Positions 22,411 to 34,716 of a DNA stretch of 64,000 bases are shown in pieces. The stretch's first letter is position 1; the number at the start of each line of letters is the position of its first letter. Origin of the DNA: Rhexocercosporidium sp. MPI-PUGE-AT-0058 (lineage: Eukaryota > Ascomycota > Leotiomycetes > Helotiales); assembly GCA_020746875.1 (NCBI GenBank), contig JAGTJL010000012.1, positions 620,001-684,000 on the forward strand. The letters run 5' to 3'. The notes under the pieces were generated by a model. The model ran no database searches. It was not told the DNA's origin and worked only from the letters and a program-made list of their open reading frames with translations. The translations under genes and the position numbers were made by a program.

Positions 22411-23415
22411 TGTTGGTATCTGATTCCAGGGATATCGTGCCTGGGCAAGGTCAAGGTCAAACAAGATTATCGAAAGTGGTACGGTTGTTTGGGATAGCAA
22501 GTGGGAGAAAGAAACGAGAGAAAGCCTGGGGAGATTGAGCACGTTATATATCCCCCCTTGGACAAGCTGTGGCCAGTTGAAGCGGGGAAGCAGGCAGGAC
22601 AGGGCAATTGTATGATCTGCGGATAGCCACTCGACTTGATGCCTTTGAAGTCTCATGCTTGTTTATTGGACATCATCAGCCACAACCGACGGGGCCTTAG
22701 CCTTTCGCTGTCACACACAGTTCATTCCACACAAGAAGGGAGAGGCCGAGATCGAGATGTCTCCAAAGAAGCAGCTGACTAGACAGGGATCGGGAGTGGT
22801 AGCTGTGATAGGGCATTGTATGGCGCTCTTGGAAAGTGACATGATGCGTTTTCGAGTCGGTACCTAGTTGTACGGCAAGGCTCGTGGTGTATCCAGTACA
22901 CTTAAGTACTGCACCTGCGGAGTATTCACGCATACACCGGACGAGTACTGGACTGGAAATTACTGACTGCACAATACATAAGATTTCCAAGCGAGAAGAC
23001 AGGACGTAGACGTACGTACCCCTAGATTCACAACAAGGATCCGAGCAGGAAGCAGCCGAATGACGTCGGCTAAGCTCGAAGGGGGGATGAGGAGGGGGAG
23101 GGGAAGAAAGCAGGGTAAGTTACCTACGTAGCACTTATGCAGGGAAGAGAGGGGTGAACATAAATTGAGTACATGTGCTGCTAGTACATACACCCCTACG
23201 GTATCGGATTTGAAGCCACTTGAAAAGAAAAGAAGTAATAAGCTGTCCAGACAGATACGTCTTGCTTGTCCTACACCCACCCAAATGCCGAAGGTACCCC
23301 TAGGTACTCACTCATAGGATGGCGTGATAAGCGTGACTGGCGGCTTTGGTGGGGGTGTTGTTAGCTTGACTTGAGTTCCAAGACCGGCGCGTCTCTCGAA
23401 TTTTTCTCATCTATC

Positions 23416-23460
<45 letters not shown>

Positions 23461-23572
23461 TTATCAATCAATTTTCAATCAGTCGATCAGAACCCCGTCC
23501 TTTGTACACAAGATCTTCTCATTCCGTCTTCAGTCACGTTCGCCTAGCTTCTCAAAACAAAGCCTCTTCCCT
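22411..23572. promoter_or_regulatory. Divergent upstream region with (TCAA)n in the APS kinase leader
   Basis: This 1.16-kb region separates the unknown gene (-) and APS kinase (+). It has a long run of TCAA repeats at about 23417-23463, shortly before the APS kinase start and therefore probably in its 5' leader. Several short open frames on both strands show no domain. No gene is supported. Confidence 0.5.
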
Positions 23573-24340
23573 ATGGCGACGTATGTATTGTGGTACCCTT
23601 TTGCTTCGCAGATATCTACCCCACCAACCACCCCGCCATAACCAGAACCATTCCACAACAATTGACAAGAACTACAGCAACATTACCTGGCACCCATCGC
23701 TCTCGCGACATGAGCGCAATGAGCTCCGAAAGCAGCGGGGCTTCACAATCTGGTTCACTGGTCTTTCAGCCTCCGGAAAGTCGACTGTCGCAACTGCTCT
23801 CGAACAACACCTTCTTCACCTGAACCTGGCGGCATACCGCTTGGATGGTGACAACGTGCGCTTTGGACTGAACAAGGACCTGGGTTTCTCCGAGAAGGAC
23901 CGGAACGAGAACATCAGAAGAATTGCAGAGGTGAGCAAGTTTTACGGGCCTGTCAAGTCTCGACTAACAAGGGGGAAATCTAGGTTGCGAAGCTGTTTGC
24001 GGACTCCTCCACTATCGCCCTCACATCCTTCATCTCACCGTACATCGCAGATCGAAAGATTGCTCGGGACCTCCACACATCTGCAAGCCAGGAAGGAGAT
24101 GATGCAATTCCATTCATCGAGGTCTTTGTTGATATCCCAGTTGAGGTTGCGGAGAAGAGAGATCCAAAGGGTCTGTACAAGAAGGCTCGCGCTGGAGAGA
24201 TCCCCAACTTTACTGGCATTTCTGCGCCATATGAGAAGCCCGAGAGTCCAGAGATCCACATCAAGACGGATGAGTTGTCAATCGAGGAGTGCGTGGTCAA
24301 GATTGTTGAATACTTGCAGTCGCAAAAGCTGCTTCCATAG
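23573..24340 (+). CDS. MET14: Adenylylsulfate (APS) kinase
   Basis: Phosphorylates adenylylsulfate to PAPS in sulfate assimilation. Exons: 23573-23580 (only ATGGCGAC), 23678-23930 and 23984-24340, encoding 205 residues, the usual length. Splicing gives [18 protein letters not shown], the conserved fungal N-terminus; translating through the first intron instead gives an unlikely extension. The P-loop GLSASGKST, the APS-binding [30 protein letters not shown], and the C-terminal [17 protein letters not shown] with [11 protein letters not shown] are all intact. The protein is cytosolic. It converges on the V-ATPase subunit C gene with 136 bp between stops. Confidence 0.96.
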
Positions 24341-24476
24341 AGCAGTTCAGTGCAGTGAAATGCATACCCACACTTTGCGATTAAGTTTGATTGCTTTATG
24401 GGGTCTCTGTGATAGGACACTAAAGTGCTTCAACCCAATGCGCCAAAGGGGGATGACAATGCTCCCTATCTCCTTT

Positions 24477-25885
24477 CTATACAATCTCAAAGTCGTAATA
24501 CACATAGGCCGTGTACTCGTTGCCTTCACCACCTTGACCACCCATTCCAGCCGCGGCCATCTCTGACGACAATGCCGAGTCATCTTTTGTAACCTTGCCC
24601 TTCTTGTCACGACCGAACGCATTTCCGCCCAGGTACGAGTACGTGGAATCTAATGCAGTCTTCGCTTTCTTGGCGGATTTTGAATTTGCCTACGTCGGCA
24701 GTCAGTAATGCGCCCTCTAAAGCAGCTTACCAGACCTACCTTAATCAAACCACAGACGAAATCAAGAGGAAGTCCATAGCGCAAGACGGTTTCCACGAAG
24801 ACCCGAAGGGTCAGAACATGAATCCATATCATGACAGCTTCACTCCATCCTGTCCGGCCAAGACGCAGTGCCTCGCCCCAGACTTTGCGCTCATCCTTGC
24901 CCACCTTTTCAATTTCCTTGCGTTCTTCCTCCTTCCCTCCCTCGACATACTTGTAATCTCTTGGTGTCCATTTCATCTCTCTACACTTATGCTGGAACTC
25001 TGCGCTATGCTTCTTGAAGGTTGTAACAGCAAATAGAACGAATTCGTCGTCCTTGGTGATTTCGATAGAGGATCGAGGGACTACCATGGGCGATAAGGTT
25101 TCGTAGCTTTTCAGAAAGTCTTTCTTGGAATTGTTCGGGACAACGACGAGATGGGTTTCGATGTAATCCGAATCGTGGATCAACAGTGAAGGGTCGACGA
25201 CTGGAGTGAGCGACTTCGTGGAGAGGTTCCCGCTCCTGCTTGTTAGCAAATACTGCACACACCAGTTCATTCTTTTAGAAGCTTACGTTTGTTTCCGTTG
25301 GAGCGTTGTGAGATTTGTTTTGACTTGGGTGTACTGGGTGGTCTTGCTTTTTACATCATTGTCGATGCTGGCAAGCTCCTGGAAAATAAACATTAGCCGC
25401 CGTGTATTCCTTACGCAGCATTCATACACGCCTTTTGTAATGAGTCGATGAGCTCTGCCAATGGCTTGTCCGCACGATACTTGACTTTATTCCAGTTGAA
25501 AGTTCGTAAGTATTGGTCAGCAGGCTCTGTGGAGGGACGTTAGTTACCGTCACATAACAAAGGGTAAGGTCGTAGGTAATATACTATCGTTGACCGTCTT
25601 CTGCTGGGCAATCTTATCCTCGTCCCCCTCGAGTAAATTCCGCAGAGATTCACCCATCTTAGCCACCACGCCTTCACAGGCGCTTTCTAGCTTCGCCAGG
25701 TCATCTGCTTGCTGCACCAAGGCATCGAGTGTTCCAATCTTGAATTCAGGGATCTTGAAGGGCAGCACGGCAATGCTATCTCCTGATACTGTCGACCGCA
25801 AGGCCCCGAAAGCCTCCTCCTTGTCGCTGGATGGTGAAATGGACGTGGGCAGAGAGACCAGCATGTATTTCGTAGGGCCCGACAT
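24477..25885 (-). CDS. VMA5: V-type proton ATPase subunit C
   Basis: Peripheral stator subunit that bridges V1 and Vo in the vacuolar proton pump and is released on reversible disassembly. The start at 25885 gives [20 protein letters not shown], the usual N-terminus. Proposed exons include 25585-25885, 25432-25526 and one beginning at 25378, then [40 protein letters not shown] and [14 protein letters not shown], ending with [13 protein letters not shown], the conserved tail. The intron at 25379-25431 begins GC (AAAAG|GCGTGT) and ends CCAG; a GT donor two bases on would break the frame. Missing stretches between the recognised blocks are short introns. All parts are on one strand in the expected order. 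Confidence 0.94.
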
Positions 25886-27675
25886 GGTTGGTGTTTCTAG
25901 ATGAAGCTTCTTATCCGTGCCTTGCCTGGAGCAATTGAAGTGAGACAATAACAGGAGATTGTCAATTGGCGTCTCCTCGTCTCTAGCGGGACGGAAAATC
26001 TCAAGGCAGGCAAGGGCAGGTCCAGTAAGTGCGATTGTATGTGACGTTGCGCTTCAGAAGGGGGAGTAAAGGCGGGCACAACTCAAGCTTGAAGCTGCCT
26101 CCATGAAGCTCTCCTCCTTATCGGGAGCGTCACGTGCGTGTAACCTAACTTCAACTTTACGTCTCGAGTCTGACAGACCTCACAAACCTCACCTCACCTG
26201 TAGCACCAATTTGCATTAGCTGCACAATACTGACTCGGCACTTCGAATTGTCTATGATGTACCGGATTCTTGGAGAATATGTAGCATTCTCGAATCATGG
26301 GATACCTGAATACCTGATTTAAGCTCGAGTCACGTCAAATTCAGCAGTACTCACCTCCAGTGCTGCTGAACCACTTCCAGCTCCATGGCTGATCAGAATG
26401 TCATACCAGATCCTCATTGGGCCTCGATGAACGGGACGAGCAGTACCTTCTTATTAGCACTTATGGAGTCGACCTAATGATTGAACTGCACCACTTTGCT
26501 GAGGGCCGAGGACGAGGTGGATGTTGCAAATCCTGCAGTGTACAAGTAGCCAGATCCCCCTTTCTTCAAAGGATGTATCTGGTGCTAAGTACATGCTTTA
26601 CTTTGCGTTCCCTTACATGTTTTCGTCATGTTTGCTTCTTTTGAAATTGTTATGTGGCTCCTCAATGCTTGCGTCGTTTCTACAACCAGTCTGGGTCACT
26701 TGTTAATAATTCCCGAGTACGGTCCTCGGATGAATACCCGTACGGTCACAGAGTTATCTTGCATCCTGCATTGCTTTAGACTACTCCGGGACTTCATTGT
26801 GCTCGGAACTGGTGTATAGGATGGGTGGTATGGACTCGCCATCTTCAAGTCACGCTTCTATTTGACAGCTCTGTGGTACTGTTTCCCTCTCCACCAAGGC
26901 AGAGCGGTTTGACGAGGCTTTTGGTGGTTTCCGTGTCTTTTGAGAAGCTGTTTTATTTTCGCCCGCAATAGGAAGCAATCTGACAGGTGCTTCCCCTGAG
27001 CAACGGGGTAGCTTGCCCTTGCCTGGTGCATCAACTTCAGATCCCTCGATGAGTGTGAGATTCGGGGTTCGAGTAATAGTAAATGGATCTCGACTCCCTT
27101 GTTTGCGACTCCTTGTTTGCGCAAAAGTTATGATTCGGCCCAGTCACATTCACCTTGAATTATCCCATGCATGGAAGGCTCGGATGCGAATATCTGACTC
27201 TATTGTATTTGTGTCCCCTTTTCAGAGTTCTCCTTGAAGAGTCCGCAGTTCTGCGTGGAAAGGGTCATCGATATCATGCATATCCGGCGACGAAACAGCC
27301 TACTTTCTGTTTTATTTTTGAACCCACACTCCTCTCTCTTAACCATCTGTCAACACTAGGTATATGGGGACAGACACGAAGGACAATATGAACATCTACG
27401 CGGTCACTTAGAAATTGGGGGGCTAGGAGGTGGGTACCATGTCGTTATCGCTTGAATGGCACAATCTAGGACGTCGCTTATTCTGGAGTTCACATCAGGT
27501 AGTTGACATTCACCTTTGGGAGTCAAGAACTTACCATTCAATCACAACCTCAATTTTCTCTGCCCTAAGGCTTCCTTCTTCCTTCCCCTTTTCATTCCCA
27601 CAACCCGAGCATTCTTTGGTTTTTCCACTACGACCCAGGCGGATTATTGCTCTACCGAGCTATATGCACATCACG
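25886..27675. other. Intergenic region, no gene seen
   Basis: A 1.8-kb divergent upstream region between V-ATPase subunit C (-) and the unknown gene at 27676 (+). Open frames here are short, overlap on both strands and show no domain or splice-consistent extension. A pyrimidine-rich stretch (27550-27640) just before the next start fits a fungal promoter or 5' leader. Confidence 0.5.
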
Positions 27676-29281
27676 ATGGAGTATGTAAACATGCTCCTCG
27701 AACCCATTATTGGCCTTGCCAAGTACCGGTCACTGTCATGGCCTACCACTCAAGCTGTTGCCATCGAGAAGCCCAAGCCAATCAATCAGACTCTCTCCTA
27801 CCCGGACTCCCCAGTCCGTATCGAGAGTGAGGAAAGTTGGGCGGACGAGGTTGGTGGTACAGTCACAGAAAGTAAGCACCCCTGTTTCCCACCGCCTTTA
27901 TTGCGAAGACGCGTTCTAACTTGCGACAGCCCGCAAAGACAATGCCTACGATATCACATGGCGTCGTCGGGAGGCCGCGAAGAAGAGTGTCGATAAGAAG
28001 CAGTCCTCTAGCCACCAGAACAGTGGTTGGAGTCGCAATGGCTCCCTCTATGGTCAATTGAAAACAGACTACCACCCCTACACTACGCCAGCTGCCCTCT
28101 CATCGAGAGATTCCGTAAACAGTACCGTCACATTCTCCTCGCGAGCCGATGCAGGTAGCAAAGACTGTCATACTATTGCCAATGAGATCGAGGATAAGGA
28201 TTACCACGATTGTGGCATATTTGGACATAGCGATTGCGCGGCCACTCACCGAAGCTTCGAAGCCCCTGTGCAGGTCAAGAAAGCATTCAAATTACCCCCT
28301 TCTACCGGTTATGTAGAGAAAGAGGTCGATGCTGCTGTCATCACACCTCTCCCTGTGTCGGAGTACAATATGGTGGACCTCACTCAAGATTGCGCCCGCG
28401 AGAGGATCATAGATACTAAGCAGGTAGTTTCCAGTACCCCAAGAAAGACAACTCGGTTCGGAGAAGAACTCCTAGGCGAACTTTACGTTCCTCGTTTCCA
28501 GGTAGTTACCCATTCTTTTTGCGATGCCGACGCGTCTCGGGGTGAGGATTGGCTAACATGCCGTCTAGCATGCCATCCCACAAAGTCCTACAAACATTCA
28601 CACAGACCACGTCAAGGCTTTGGTGGACCAGCCAGCCAGATTGGTCAACTACAAGGCCGTTAGTGACGACGCGTCCGCTGTCACCATCTCCGTCGTTGAC
28701 AAGACAGATGGTTACCCCACTGCGTCTGTACAGACAACTCGTTCCCAATACAAGCTAGTCAACACCCCGATCATGAAGGGCGACTCTCTGATTACACGCC
28801 AAATCAAGACCTATGGCATCCCCGTAGACCCGCTGGCCATGCCAGATGTTGCTCCTGCTGCTCCTCTTCGCCCAAAGGTTGTCGCGCCAAAGGGATACCA
28901 GGTTACTCACTCAAGGTCCAAGGTTGTCAAGAAGAAGGAAGCCATTGTCAAGAAGGCACCCAAGAGGGCCACAGACGGAGAAAAGGCCGCTGGAGATCGT
29001 AAGTATTCCTCATCCCCAACATTGTTGTGCTTTAGCACTTCAGCGTGGTTGACCGAACCACAGAGGTTCAGAACAACGTCACCCAGTCGCTTCCCGCCGA
29101 GCAAAATGTCAAGGAGAACGAGAAGGCCAGTAAGTCACCCGAAAAGCCCTTACCACTCCCGAATGGTAATACCACTAACGTGCTAGCAGCCGTCCGCAAC
29201 TACTCCGACCCCTCCAACATGACCAGAATACCTGCCACCGTCTTTGAGGCTGAGGAAGTCGATGTAGTCATTTATACATGA
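27676..29281 (+). CDS. Unknown protein, multi-exon, lysine-rich C-terminus
   Basis: I do not recognise this gene. It starts MEYVNMLLEPIIGLAKYR at 27676. Exons 27676-27871, 27930-28501 and 28569-28998 join in phase. The middle exon has a DNAYDITWRRREAAKK segment and a Cys/His-containing stretch (DYHDCGIFGHSDCAATH). The third exon ends in a basic run (RSKVVKKKEAIVKKAPKR). The last exon ends FEAEEVDVVIYT at 29281. The third intron is uncertain: the obvious donor GATC|GTAAGT puts the downstream exon out of its best frame, whereas a weaker donor (GTAA|GTATTC) keeps it. No signal peptide or membrane segment. Probably a lineage-restricted protein. Confidence 0.65.
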
Positions 29282-29718
29282 TACAGTACGAATACTTAGA
29301 TCAGTGTGCCCGTTTCCATCGCGGAATCACAAGCCCTCTCGGTGGGTAGGCTAGAAGGATACAATAGCTCTGGCAAGATACGGTTTGCGGTGTGCTCAGT
29401 AATTGCATCTCGTTCGAGATGACAATGCATTATACCATACATAGACAAGACACGTTGGCGTTGAAGGGTTTGAATGCTTCTTTTGAGATAGGGAGGGATA
29501 ATACCCGACGCTCGTGCAACCTGTATAGCTGTCACTGCATTTGATTTTGTGGAACACGTTTGGAAGGGATGGATGAGGAAAGGAGGACAGGGCATGCGAT
29601 TTGGCCAATTTACGGCAAGCACAATCATTTGAAACATAGACTGAAATTCAAACATCTGCTGCGCTCCTTTTCCCAGTCCGTTCCTTGACCTATCGCTACA
29701 GGCTTCCCCGTGGATAGA
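29282..29718. other. Convergent 3' region, no gene seen
   Basis: About 440 bp between the 3' ends of two convergent genes. Minus-strand open frames (29296-29655) have no domain and lie where 3' untranslated sequence is expected. Confidence 0.5.
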
Positions 29719-31488
29719 TCATCTGGCGAATGCGAAAGGGCATCCTGCCGGTCTCTCGGCCATCAACTTCTCTTCCCATGCCTTTGTCTCTTCCAGTCCT
29801 CGATTCTTCATAATCTTTGGTCCGACCTCCTCGAACTTGTAGCCTTCCGGCAGATACAAACCGCCCTTTGATCCTGGTACATCGCCGCCAGCAAGCCTTA
29901 CGAATAGTCCTTCTGGACCCCAGCGGTTGAGGAACCCTGGCTTGTCTAGACGAGAATTAGTATATCCCATCTCCTCTCTCATACTGTCCTGTCACCCAGG
30001 AACTCTCGCCCGATATTACCCGAGTCTTGCTTGCTCTTGCGAGCGAGGATATGAGTGATAGGACGAGTAGTAGAGGAAAATCACTTACTGTAGAAGGGAT
30101 GAGCCACGTATCTATTGGCATGCAATCGCCCGGTCTTTGGATCAGGATGGTCACTAAGTTCCCGCACCCTCATTAAGCCAGGTCGTGGAAGTGCAAGATA
30201 TCGAAGCACGAATCGACGAAGCCCAAATATGGCATCTGCTATTATGAAGTAGACTGGTGGTGGAGTCGGATGCCTGTACGTGGTATTAGCTCGAGAACTC
30301 GGTACATCGTGCTGCATCCAGATAAAGGGACAACAAGAAGTGAGCTAACATCATTGCGGCTCTCAGTCGGTCACCCATCATTACACCAACCATGTGAGAT
30401 CCAGCTGCTCTGAGTCGTTTGGGGACGTAGAATAGGAGGAGAGGGACCAGTTCGTCGGCGGTAATCTTGTTGGATTTCGCTGGGGCCATGTAGTTTGTCT
30501 CGTACTTTTCCGCCCATGTTTTGATATCCTCGTAGAATTCGAGACCGTCCTTCCATGCGCTCCGAGAAAGATAGCCAGGGTATTGGATTCCCATAGCATC
30601 GCCAATGGATTTCCAGAAAGTTGCAATGGCGCAGACTTCCATCTCGCTCAAGCTTCTCCATTCGTACTTCGTCACCCAAGAGATGGGCTCCGTGATGAAC
30701 ACACTCAAAGTGTAAAGTAAGTCCTCGTTAGAAATCTTCCCAGCTTTCTGATGCTCAGCGAATCAGTATGTGTTTTCAACGGGGTCTCATGGATCTTGGG
30801 CAATGTGCATAAGCTCAAACAAACCGCCCCCGCCCCCACCACCCTCATAATGCGTTCCAAAAGAGACCAGTTCCAGGCCAAAAAACTTACCTGGTACCGA
30901 CTGTGGATGTAATTCATTCGAGCAATTGCCTTTATAACACGCTCTGACTTGGGATGATGGCCAGTAAACTCTTGGATCAGAACTGCAGTATCTGCATATC
31001 TCTTGCTAGCATTCTCGGGAGTACTGAGTTCCTTGGTGGCGTAAAGAAGTCCAGAAATTGTCGGAATGCCGTAAGTCTGTCTCAAAGGTCAACATCGTAT
31101 ATGATGAAAGTAGGAATGTGACTTGCTTACTTTGAACAGAGCGAACCTGGGAAAGTCTATGTCAGAACAGGCTCAACTCTGAAAACCAGGGGACACAGAA
31201 ACAAACATGTGAGAGGGAACGTACTTACTGAACGCTTGTGTAATAAAGCTTGGGGAACTCTAGCTCGGCCAACTGACACATGATAGCCTGGGCCTCGACA
31301 TTGGTCATACCAGCCAAGGAGTTCCGGTCTGTGACGTTGAACCTCTTGAGCATGGCATCTCGACGATTGAACCTCAAGGCCGAGCAAAGGAGGGTGTACA
31401 AGAGGATTCCACCGACGATGTATGGTGTCCAGGCGGTATAGTGCGCAGCCGAAGAGCTTGTAAGGGGCGCTGTGGTATTGGCCATCAT
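29719..31488 (-). CDS. mpaB-type ER-bound oxygenase (DUF2236 / latex-clearing-like)
   Basis: Family of heme-containing oxygenases related to rubber oxygenase; fungal MpaB and MpaB' act on prenyl chains in mycophenolic acid synthesis, but most members have no known substrate. Start at 31488 or 31485 (MMANTTAPLTSSS). A single membrane segment follows (about residues 20-38, PYIVGGILLYTLLCSAL), then a cytosolic domain: LKRFNVTDRNSLAGM, KTYGIPTISGLLYATKELST, RYADTAVLIQEFTGHHP, ARMNYIHSRYQ (conserved histidine), ITEPISWVTKYEWRSLSE and RSAWKDGLEFYEDIKTWAEK. It ends GCPFAFAR at 29719. One internal exon is only 16 nt (31131-31146, encoding FALFK with the flanking bases). No biosynthetic cluster surrounds it, so a role in a specific pathway is not supported. 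Confidence 0.85.
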
Positions 31489-32423
31489 GCGAGATTTGAT
31501 GTGATCTAGAGGAATGTACGCTGATGAAGCCTGACTGAGAAAATGCGATTCATCCGTAACCTTGGGATTTCGGGTACAACAAGGTTTCACGAGACCAAAC
31601 AGAGGAGCCCGTTGGTTAACAAACGGCCAGCATACGAGAAAGCCAGTGGGATTGTGAAGCTGAAAGTAAATAAAGGCCCAGTTCGAGATAGCGCCGACTA
31701 CCTGTACTGTCGGCTAGACCGAGATCTTTGATGATAGTGTAAGGGGAGCTACTGTAGGCCCCAAGTAGATATATCAGTGCAAGAGAAAGCGATGTCGGGA
31801 AGGGAGCGAAGGGAGGGAAGAGAGCGAAATATCTAAAATTCCCAGTCAGCCGGCCTGCGAGAGGAAGGAAAATGAAGTGCGGGGTGGGCGAAGGCGAAGT
31901 AAGCAAAGGGGCGAAGCTAAGCGACCGTCGTCGCTTGTGCGTTTCAGTGCGTTAGTGCGTGCCATGGATTCGGGACCGCCAGGTGTGCCGCCGAAAGGGC
32001 CCAGAGGTAGTACAGTAAGAAGTAGGGTAGAGATAATTTCCAAGCAAGGAAGTCAATAATACCAGCAAGTCAAGAAAAGGAGAAGAAGGGAGCAGCTGTT
32101 CCTTGGGCTCCCAGCTGCGGCATGTACGCACGCAATTTGACCTCAATATCAGCAGGTCTAGCATAATTCTCAAGCGATATTGAGATTTACCTTGGCTTGA
32201 TATGCTCGCACAGGTAAGCTATGGGGCCAGCTTACGGACGGACACTTATGATGAATGTTGAAACTACAGATCAAGAACATGCCAAGAAATAGATCAACTT
32301 TATTCAAGAAGGGTATACGACCAAACAACGAGTGTCCAACGCACAAGATGGCTAAGACATATTTCAATTCGCCCCCGAACTCCCCTCTTCTGTGTTATTT
32401 GTCTTCTCATTCATCGTTAACCA
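31489..32423. other. Intergenic region, no gene seen
   Basis: Upstream region of the oxygenase gene and downstream region of the unknown gene ending at 32424. Short frames on both strands show no domain. Nothing else was recognised. Confidence 0.5.
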
Positions 32424-33521
32424 TCATTCATCATTTTTCAGCCACGGGACGGTATCGCTAGTCGCGAAGCTGAAGGGACTCTTTTGCATCTCGGGACTTC
32501 GAGGGCTGAGTTTTACCGCGAAAAGGTCGTCTTCTGTTTCCGTCTCCTCCTTTGCGGTTGCGAGATGCCCGCTCGCGATGGCGTCCAGGGAATTGACACC
32601 ACTGGTTTCCTTTTGTCGGGCTAAGAGGTGCTGTGGGGGACTCTGGGCAACGGCCCGTGGTGCTCGAGAGGATGTTCCATGAAATAGGGAGAAAGAGGAG
32701 ACAGCAACGTCTCCTGTATCTGGAGACAGTGGATGGGCGTCGGAGACTGAGGAAACACGCCCTGGCCGCAGCTTAGCAAAGTTCGAGACACGGACACGAT
32801 AGGGTTTACCTGAAGAGCTTAGATCAGAGACACTTGTTCCCAACTTCAACCCTTTGAGCTTTTCCGAGAGCCTTCCACTTCCACCCGGAGATTTCGGACT
32901 TGCGGGTGATGTTGGGTACAGCAGGTCAGGGATGACTTTGGCACCAACCCCAAAGTTCTCTTCGATCCACTGCTTTTCCTGTATTGCCATTTCCAATCCA
33001 ACACCCTCTCCATTTTTCATCTCCAGCTCGATCTCTTGTTGCAGAACAGATAATCGTTTCTTGGCCCAGACTGTGTGAAGAACACCTTTTCGACCTTGTG
33101 TAGTAGCACTTACACCTAGCTCTGGTGGGAATATCGCTGGGAGCGGATTTGTCTGCATCGTTTTCCCTCCAGTCTGTGATAGCTTGATGATTCGCGGTAC
33201 GCTCGATCCCGGTGCCAGGAGGAAGTACAGTCGATGCAGCTTCCCCTCAGCACCATCCTTTGCAGATAAGACCGTCGTCTTCCCTTCCCAAGATACCTCC
33301 CAGTCCCCCATGTTCACCGGTCTGTCCGCCTCCTCATCCGACCATTCCACCATCAATATCTTCGTTCCTTCGTTTCCCCTTCCCGACTCGAATTCGAAGC
33401 GGGCAAGGGCCGTCGACGAGGACAAAGCAGGAGCTTCTTCATCGCGCACACTCGCACCTCCAGTCGCAGGTATGCCGTCAGGCTCAAAGTCGGGTCTCCG
33501 CGGCGGTGGATCCTCCATCAT
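32424..33521 (-). CDS. Unknown intronless fungal protein, 365 residues
   Basis: A single uninterrupted frame from MMEDPPPRRPDFEPDG to VPWLKNDE. I cannot assign a family. The N-terminal half looks folded: STALARFEFE, GTKILMVEWSDEE, WEVSWEGKTTVL, LHRLYFLLAPGSSVPRII, a pattern of short beta strands that could be a PH-like or beta-sandwich fold. A helix follows (AKKRLSVLQQEIELEMK, QEKQWIEENFGVG). The C-terminal half is Ser/Pro-rich with several SP sites (ASPKSPGG, LSPRSPEMQ), so it is likely disordered and phosphorylated. No signal peptide or membrane segment. Length, codon use and lack of stops support a real gene. Confidence 0.78.
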   Translation of the reverse strand: MMEDPPPRRPDFEPDGIPATGGASVRDEEAPALSSSTALARFEFESGRGNEGTKILMVEWSDEEADRPVNMGDWEVSWEGKTTVLSAKDGAEGKLHRLYFLLAPGSSVPRIIKLSQTGGKTMQTNPLPAIFPPELGVSATTQGRKGVLHTVWAKKRLSVLQQEIELEMKNGEGVGLEMAIQEKQWIEENFGVGAKVIPDLLYPTSPASPKSPGGSGRLSEKLKGLKLGTSVSDLSSSGKPYRVRVSNFAKLRPGRVSSVSDAHPLSPDTGDVAVSSFSLFHGTSSRAPRAVAQSPPQHLLARQKETSGVNSLDAIASGHLATAKEETETEDDLFAVKLSPRSPEMQKSPFSFATSDTVPWLKNDE

Positions 33522-34716
33522 GGGATCTCGATCGGTCTGCAGCTTGGTGAGCTTTCGAGAGGGTCGTCGTCGTCGTTAGTCCTTGCGGGGAGGGAGCTAG
33601 ACTGCTGGAATGGATGAATATGAAGCTGGGCTGGACAGGGTCGGGTCGGCGACGTTCTTTCCAACACTCCGTTCCTTCAGGCTGCTCGGTGGCTCGGGAT
33701 AATGAAGCTGTATGGAAAGGAGGAGAGTCTGGACGGGTATATGTCCTGTACGGCGCGAGAGAGGAACGCAGGGTCTGCGGCTCTGGCTTGCATCACTTTG
33801 GTAGTGCGGTCGTCTTCGTACGCAATGCAGTGACAGGGACAGTGGCAGTGGCAGTGGCTGTCGACAAAGGCCTGAAGTTCGGACATTTGTCTCTGGCCAT
33901 GGTGACCCATGGTGTCCTCGGGTGTCCAATGATCATCGCTGCAGCGGCCTTGGGGTTGAAGATGGGGACTGGATCGCTCATCGGTGGAGCGTGGTGGAGG
34001 GGGCTGACAGAGCGACTAAGAATAGATTGTCTTCGGCTGCTGTTCTGGAATGGGACTGGGATGGAGGAGGATGGGACGGTTTGGTGTAGATCGACAGGCC
34101 TTGGCTGGATGTACAAGCGATAGGCGAGAAAGGGGCGGTGTTGATTTGTATTTGCGTTTGTATTCATACCTTCGTGGAGAGCCGAGCTTGGAGACACTTC
34201 CTAATTATTCTATCTGACTACTCCCTCAAATAAAAAAGGCTAACCTTATCGCGAAGGTATATGATCCAAGTATGGAATTCAACAATCTATTCCCGTCACG
34301 AGATAATGCCAATACGACGATGACTACAGCTCGAATGTGGCAAATATTACCTCATTTCTCATTCCTCATCCTAAGAATACAGTCTGGTGTTAGACAAGAC
34401 TTCTAGTAACACGCAGCACATTGCCAGCCTACCATTAGCTGCGATGTGCGATGTGCGATGTGACAGCAGTCACAATTGGAACTCATTATTCACGCACGTC
34501 TAGATGTAGGAAGTAGCTCGCAAAATTGTAAATATTGCTAGATACTTCCCTATCTTTTTTTTTTGGCTTCGATCGGACGGTGATCGCGGAACAGATGGTC
34601 ACTCTCAAGACAGCTCAACATGCTCATAACGCGGATAGATGAACTAAAACTCTTACTTGTGCCATTGTCCCATCTGTTCTCGCGCTCTAAGCAAATATCA
34701 TCTCCTCCCTTCGGCC
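33522..34716. other. Intergenic region, no convincing gene
   Basis: Upstream of the 365-residue protein gene. Overlapping frames at 33614-34123 (+) and 33793-34197 (-) contain low-complexity Thr/Ala and Val repeats from a GTGGCA/CAGTGG-rich stretch (33830-33870) and show no domain. A T-run lies at 34555-34564. Possibly 5' leader sequence of the minus-strand gene. Confidence 0.45.

Noticed and set aside
27005..27090. tRNA gene suggested by a GGGGTTCGAGT segment
   Set aside because: No cloverleaf could be built around it: the acceptor and anticodon stems do not pair.
33793..34197. N-terminal exon of the 365-residue unknown protein
   Set aside because: No phase-consistent splice to the ATG at 33521 was found, and the frame is low-complexity; the downstream frame already has a good start.
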